From Methylobacterium brachythecii (GTDB lineage Bacteria > Pseudomonadota > Alphaproteobacteria > Rhizobiales > Beijerinckiaceae), in the NCBI RefSeq assembly GCF_014196345.1, contig NZ_JACIDN010000013.1, positions 1 through 64,000 of the forward strand: a stretch of 64,000 nt of DNA, given 5' to 3'. The notes under the pieces are model-generated. The model ran no database searches. It saw only the letters and a list, made by a program, of their open reading frames with translations, and had not been told where the DNA came from. The position numbers and the translations under genes were made by a program. This document shows positions 60,901 to 64,000 of this stretch, in pieces; the stretch's first letter is position 1, and each line of letters starts with the position of its first letter.

Positions 60901-63900
60901 GCGCAAAGACGCTCGTCTGGGAGCTACCTTGCGGAGCGTTGGCAACGTTTGCGGTGATCGTACCGGCATTCGTCAGGCTGCCGCCGTTGAGCTGCACGGC
61001 GTCTTCCAGTCCGGACGGATTCGTGGTGGTGACGCTCGCACCGCTGTTGATCGTCAGTGCGGTACCGCCGCGATCGACCAGGGCCGCCGGATTGCTGCTA
61101 TTGAAGGCGGTGCCCGCCGTCGTGATGCTTCCGCCGATCACCACAGCCCCGGCCGATGCCTGAACGCCGCCGTTGGTGAGCGCGCCGGTCAGGGTGAGCG
61201 TGCTGCTGCCCGACTGCGTGATCAAGCCGCTGCCAGATACGTCACCGGCGAAGGTCGCGCCGGAATCGGACCGGTTGAACGCGAGCGTGCCGTTGTTCAC
61301 GACGTTGCCCGTGATCGAACCCGTGCCGCCATTGCCGATCTGAAGCGTACCGCCCGAGACCGTGGTGCCGCCAATATAGGTGCTGGCGCCGATGAGCGTG
61401 AGCGTACCGTCACCGAACTTGCTCAGACTGCCGCCCGACGACGTGAGCGGACTGGCGAAGGTGACATCCCGCCCGTTGGTGTCGATGCGGTATTGCTGCC
61501 CGGGATCGGTAGAGAAGCGACTGGAATAATCGGTCTGGTTGGCGGCGGTGTACTGAAGCGTGCCGCCGGTGAAGTTGAGCGTGCCGCTGGTGCCCAGCGC
61601 ACCGGCACTCCCCGCATTCAGGGTGCCGCCCGCGAAGGTGGTGCCGCCGATATAGGTGTTGGTGCCGGTGAGCGTGAGCGTGCCGGCACCAGCGCCGGTC
61701 AGATGGCCGGCTCCCGTGACGATCCCTGCGATCGAGACGGCGTAGCCGTTGGTGTTGATCGTGCCGTTACCTGCGAGCGTGACGCCGCGTGTCGCGGGCG
61801 AGGCGACGGCGCCGATGGCCTGGAGCGTGCCGCCGTTGAAGATCAGCGTGTTGGTGGCTGAGCCATCGCCCAGCGCCGCCGAGGAATTGACCTGCAGCGT
61901 GCCGCCCGAGATCGTGGTCGAGCCGGTATAGGAGTTGGCGCCGGTGAGCGTCTGCGTGCCGGTGCCCACCTTGGTCAGGGCGAGCACACCGTTGCCGTTC
62001 GCGATCGTGCCGGAGAAAATGCCGTTGCTGTTGGCGATGCCGATCGTCGTGGTCCGAGTTCCGTTGTAACCGCCCTTGAGCGTACCTGCACCCGTCAGCG
62101 CGTCGACGGTGATGGCACCTTCGACCCCGTCGAAGGTCGCACCGGACTCGATGTTGAGGCTGCCCTTGTTGTTGGTCCAGAAGCCCTGGTCGCTGCTGCT
62201 GCCGTTCACGCTTCCGGCCTTCACGTCGAACACGCCGCCCTCCAGAAGGCTGATGTTCACGTCGCCGGCCCCGCCGAGGTAGACGTTTCCGGTGCCCGTC
62301 TTCTGGATGGTGCCCGCGCCGGTGAAGGTTCCGGCCGCCAGACCGAAGGAATTCGACCCAGTGCTGTTCAGCTCAACCACGGCTCCTGATTTGACCGTCA
62401 CCGTGCCTGAACCGAAGGCGCTTCCGATGTTCTGGGCAACTAGGCGACCAGCCTCTACGTTGGTGGTGAGCGCACTGCCGTAGTTGTCAGTCAGCACGAA
62501 GGTGCCGGAATCCTGCTTTGTCAGCTTCGTGGCGCCGGACACTTTCGACATGTCTAACGTGCCCACCGCGCCATTGGCAGCGGTGCCGTCGCCGGTGCCG
62601 CGCAGCGCGATGGTGCCGTTGCTGCCAAGCACGATCACGCCTACTTTGGCCGCATCGTTCGTGCCGGCGTTCTGCAGGATGACGGTCTGCCCGGTCACCG
62701 GATCGGTCGTCGTGACTCCTGCCGTGTTGGCCGTACCCGTGCCCGCGTAGAGCGACAGGGTCGAGTCATCGCCGAGCTTGACCGTGCCGGTGATGGAGCT
62801 GGCGAAGAGGTTGGCCGTAACGCCAGTGCCACCGCTGAGCGTGCCGCCACCGTCAGCCAGCGTGGCGCTACCTGAGATCGTGCCGTAATTGTCGATCTTA
62901 CCGTTGTCACCGACCTGGGCACCGATGCCGTATACGGTACTGTTACCGCCGGTCAGGCTCCCACTCCGCGCATTGGTGATGATGCTGCCCGCGCCGTTTG
63001 CGCCGGCGGCGACATTGGTGATGTTCGTAATCGCTCCCGTGTTCAACAGCGTCACCTTGGCGCTGGTGTTGATCACGTCGGAGCCGTCGCCGGTGTTGCG
63101 GATCGTTCCGGCATTCACGATCGTGAACGCGCCGTTTCCGTTGACAGTAATACCGGACGTGTTGGTGATGCTGCCGCCTGAAGCGACACGCAAGGTGGTG
63201 CCGTCGGATAAGCTCACTGCTGCGCCAGAGTTGGAGAGCGTGCCGGCCAAGTTGAGCGTGCCGCCCGAGATTGCGGTGCCGCCGGTATAGGTGTTGGCCC
63301 CTGTCAACGTCAGCGTACCGTCGCCGATCTTATTCAGGCTCCCGCCCGACGATGTCAGCGCGTTGGCGAAGGTGACATTCCGCCCGTTGGTGTCGATGCG
63401 GTACTGTTGCCCTGGATCGGTCGAGAAGCGGCTGGAATAGTCGATCTGGTTGGCGGCGCTGTATTGCAGCGTGCCACCGGTGAAATTGAGTGTGCCGCTG
63501 GTGCCCAGCGCACCGGCACTGCCCGCATTCAGGATGCCGGCAGCAAGGGTGGTGCCCCCCGTGTAGGTATTGGCGCCCGTCAACGTCAGCGTGCCGGCGC
63601 CGGCCTTGGTCAGACTATAGCTGCCCGCGTTACCACCGGTACCGCCCGAGCCGGTCTGGTCGGCGATGGCGTTCGCCACCGTCTGCGTCTGCCCCGTCTC
63701 TGGCTGGAAGGTGACAGTTCCATTCCCGGCGAGGAACAGGCCGGCGCCGAAAGCCGAGCCGGCCGTTGCAGTCGCGCCGCCGGCCGAGCCACCCGTTACA
63801 GTGCTGCCGTTGATGGCGAGCGTGCCGCCGAAGATGAGCTGACCTCCGTCCATCACGAAGACCGCCCCGCCGAGACCAGCGCCGCCGCCGCCGCCGGCCC

Positions 63901-64000
63901 CGGAATTTGCGCCCGTGCCTCCGCCGAAGCCCCCTGCCGCCCCGAGACCGCTCGCGCCGCCGCCACCACCGCCGCCGCCGAAGCCGCCGGCCCCGCCATT
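54968..64000 (-). CDS. Giant autotransporter with PATR-type repeats, N-terminus beyond window
   Basis: The frame is open from its stop at 54968 to the right edge, so more than 3,000 residues are present and the signal peptide lies outside. At the edge it is a Gly-rich stretch (GGFGGGTGANSGAGG). The passenger is a Gly/Thr/Asn-rich beta-helix with many GTLTLTGANTYTGGTT passenger-associated-transport repeats and N-G-T/N-A-G-T strand repeats. The last 290 residues (from about 55840) form an autotransporter beta-barrel (VWGQGFGAFG, LGADARIENNWRLGAAGGYSF) ending in aromatic YRF, which is needed for outer-membrane assembly. It is probably a surface adhesin. It contains an internal 358-bp duplication (61345-61702 and 63256-63613). 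Confidence 0.95.
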   Translation of the reverse strand, partial: NGGAGGFGGGGGGGGASGLGAAGGFGGGTGANSGAGGGGGAGLGGAVFVMDGGQLIFGGTLAINGSTVTGGSAGGATATAGSAFGAGLFLAGNGTVTFQPETGQTQTVANAIADQTGSGGTGGNAGSYSLTKAGAGTLTLTGANTYTGGTTLAAGILNAGSAGALGTSGTLNFTGGTLQYSAANQIDYSSRFSTDPGQQYRIDTNGRNVTFANALTSSGGSLNKIGDGTLTLTGANTYTGGTAISGGTLNLAGTLSNSGAAVSLSDGTTLRVASGGSITNTSGITVNGNGAFTIVNAGTIRNTGDGSDVINTSAKVTLLNTGAITNITNVAAGANGAGSIITNARSGSLTGGNSTVYGIGAQVGDNGKIDNYGTISGSATLADGGGTLSGGTGVTANLFASSITGTVKLGDDSTLSLYAGTGTANTAGVTTTDPVTGQTVILQNAGTNDAAKVGVIVLGSNGTIALRGTGDGTAANGAVGTLDMSKVSGATKLTKQDSGTFVLTDNYGSALTTNVEAGRLVAQNIGSAFGSGTVTVKSGAVVELNSTGSNSFGLAAGTFTGAGTIQKTGTGNVYLGGAGDVNISLLEGGVFDVKAGSVNGSSSDQGFWTNNKGSLNIESGATFDGVEGAITVDALTGAGTLKGGYNGTRTTTIGIANSNGIFSGTIANGNGVLALTKVGTGTQTLTGANSYTGSTTISGGTLQVNSSAALGDGSATNTLIFNGGTLQAIGAVASPATRGVTLAGNGTINTNGYAVSIAGIVTGAGHLTGAGAGTLTLTGTNTYIGGTTFAGGTLNAGSAGALGTSGTLNFTGGTLQYTAANQTDYSSRFSTDPGQQYRIDTNGRDVTFASPLTSSGGSLSKFGDGTLTLIGASTYIGGTTVSGGTLQIGNGGTGSITGNVVNNGTLAFNRSDSGATFAGDVSGSGLITQSGSSTLTLTGALTNGGVQASAGAVVIGGSITTAGTAFNSSNPAALVDRGGTALTINSGASVTTTNPSGLEDAVQLNGGSLTNAGTITANVANAPQGSSQTSVFARGGGAITNTGTITAGNNGVFFHSDATESLTINGGGSITGQNGNGIDASSLTGNITLGTTTALGNVSGSQNGIVASARSNGSVDIVTAGAITASNGTGINAATNGTGHLYVTAQSGRVVGSSYGMALAASGGGPITVSVGEGVKTIGGVYGLFGTSATSVTNGGTIAAGSYDTTTGAVTVASGATGTSGVNILSGSVTNQSTGSIGGDNGVYFTGFGAANPGTLSNEGMITGTTRYGARFESNGTITANTGTIGGDDDGVNIAGTASVTTSGTISSTRNTGLYLGSGGTVLNALRSDSQGNFVGGQINGGSSIDFGYGIRAVGGLLTLTNAGTISAGNAAVAAVALPGGSIDNYGTISGAIQSGNTETTVTLRAGSSTGNITLGSANDTVNVYTGTVRSTAILDATSGLTLQAAGTHDAAGVGNIDLGGGTNTLNLRGAGDGTAANGAAGTLALGSLSGAGTINKLDTGTWVLTGQTTSPIAGMTANVNGGILAVNGTLGNTAAVGQIAANSAIVNVNTAGTLHGSGIIAGSVVVGSGGTVSAGNSPGTLTVNSDYTLNSGSTSLFELGAPGVVGGANNDLIKVGGNLLVNEGSTLALRTTSGGQISSGYYTLFNVTGTTTGRFDTVTNGGTAATSDLTQIVTNGGAGPSQYNVLLASNGQLVQFWDGGNSSANGAVDGGMGTWDATRTNWTTLDGAANDQWRSQVGVFGGTAGGAVVVTGAQSFEGLQFRTDGYVLSGDALNLVADSGITGATAASITTESGVGTTIGNVLQGSAGLTKFGGGTLTLTAANTYTGLTTVTGGTLALASSGSLAGDVNNAAIFTNAGTVAGSLTNSGTASNDGTIGSSVSNSGTFANNASGTVTGGLTNTAGTTTNAGTINGGATILAGTFNTNAATSVVNGTLANSGTVNAQGQINGSVANNAGAVFTVVGGLSGIGRFTNDGALALGGNGLSVGSLAGTTAAAAITGGGTLTAGSDNSGSGYAGTISGATGLTKQGTGTLTLSGSNTYAGATTVSAGTLQAGVANTFSSGSAVTVAAAGRMDLNGFNQTVASLSGAGGVTLGAGKLTTGSSNASTGYAGVISGTGGLTKGGTGNFTLSGANTYTGATTVSGGTLTLAAGGSLASPIVTLAGASFANAGTATGGLTNAGSFSNSGTLAGGLTNTGTVTASAGRIDGAVANNAGSVTISGAVASNGTFTNAGGASLAVSGSGAYALAGLLSNAGSLTVASGGRLTAPAGINNAGSITVAQGGSIIDALVNTGSVVNNGSYTADTTNTASGNITNTGTWSTVTGPFGNAGTLATSGVLNGGLANTGTVQASGQLNGAVSNAAGANMTLTGALTGVTSLANNGTFDLGGTAFTVGSLSGTGTAALIRNGALTAGGDNSSTSYAGTIANGATVTSLTKTGTGNLTLSGTSTYTGATTVQAGTLTVAGNLASSVSVANGALLAGSGRTGGLTVASGSSVSPGASAGTVGTLNVANILFSNQSFYQVDATALGQSDRITASGTATIQGGTVRVTAQAGLYNPTTSYTILSAAGGVTGRFSNVTSNFAYLTPFLTYDANDAYLRLARNDLQFATTAQTRNQAAVADAAQATGVGARLYDAIAVLSAPQSRAAFNALSGEIHSSAVTTQFENAFLVREAVLDRLRWGNATGFGNDTLGVGQRFAPGTTLPAAYTADLPGRASAPTPVTALLVDPNPIAVWGQGFGAFGSTASDGNAARLARQTSGFVLGADARIENNWRLGAAGGYSFTNFDVTGRQSSGTIESGYGALYAGGPLGGPQSPLQLRLGATYGGNSLTTRRGIAFAGFNENASARYGGTTAQGFGELGYRVGTTAAYVEPFVAAAAIRIGSNGFTEVGGASALTTRGRDYDLATSTIGLRAEARLSEVFATGMPIMVRALVGYRRAYGDVVPSALLAFAGGQQFVSAGLPIDRDALVAQAGLDWLMAPSTTLGVGYTGQVGERAQDHGVKGNFTYRF
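61345..61702 (-). repeat. Internal duplication in autotransporter, copy A
   Basis: Matches 63256-63613 base for base in most positions with no length difference. Both encode a PATR module with LNAGSAGALGTSGTLNF and SSRFSTDPGQQYRIDTNGR. Confidence 0.85.
63256..63613 (-). repeat. Internal duplication in autotransporter, copy B
   Basis: Second copy of the 358-bp module at 61345-61702, lying nearer the passenger N-terminus. Differences are mostly silent or conservative. Confidence 0.85.

Overview
The window looks like a piece of a high-GC alphaproteobacterial chromosome, most likely Methylobacteriaceae or a close Rhizobiales relative. This rests on strong G/C third-position bias, an IalB-family protein, a DUF6894 protein, an alphaproteobacterial Ku/LigD pair and dispersed AGCGGAC-type intergenic repeats. 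No rRNA, CRISPR array or complete tRNA was seen. The genus is an inference from gene style, because no database search was possible.

Left part (1-14.4 kb): a short-chain dehydrogenase cut by the window edge lies behind an RMF/CrpP-type small protein, followed by a cytochrome b561. Next comes a compact cluster of seven genes. Three glycosyltransferases (GT4, GT2, MurG/GT1-like) on the + strand converge on a - strand operon of an acyl-CoA-dehydrogenase-like flavoprotein, a PIG-L deacetylase, a NodS-like methyltransferase and another GT2. It looks like an uncharacterised glycoconjugate pathway. A large HPII-type catalase and the divergent NHEJ genes ku and ligD follow.

Amide operon (14.7-22.1 kb): an AmiC-like sensor and an AmiR-like ANTAR antiterminator precede a structured leader with an intrinsic terminator. 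Then come a nitrilase-superfamily amidase and a dedicated HAAT/urea-type ABC transporter (binding protein, permease, a permease-ATPase fusion, a second ATPase). The sequence supports attenuation control of amide uptake and hydrolysis.

Stress and metal region (23.3-35.7 kb): a CusA/CusB-type Cu(I)/Ag(I) RND system with two small exported proteins, an alpha/beta hydrolase, an AraC regulator with a catalase-like protein, an RpiR regulator with a DUF347 membrane protein, and a divergent two-gene membrane operon.

Mobile, decayed segment (36-43.9 kb): a broken SRAP/YedK gene, three near-identical terminator hairpins in a gene-poor stretch, phage relics (a Rha fragment and another phage-type fragment), small hypothetical genes, an AlpA-like regulator and a P4-type tyrosine integrase. 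It ends at a 3' fragment of tRNA-Lys(UUU), probably an attachment site. The intact tRNA is not in the window, so the left end of the element is unknown.

Right part (44-64 kb): a TetR regulator with a three-gene molybdenum hydroxylase (2Fe-2S subunit, Tat-exported Mo subunit, triheme cytochrome c), a MexEF/AcrAB-type RND pump with its divergent TetR regulator, an IalB-like exported protein, and a giant autotransporter with PATR-type repeats that runs off the right edge.
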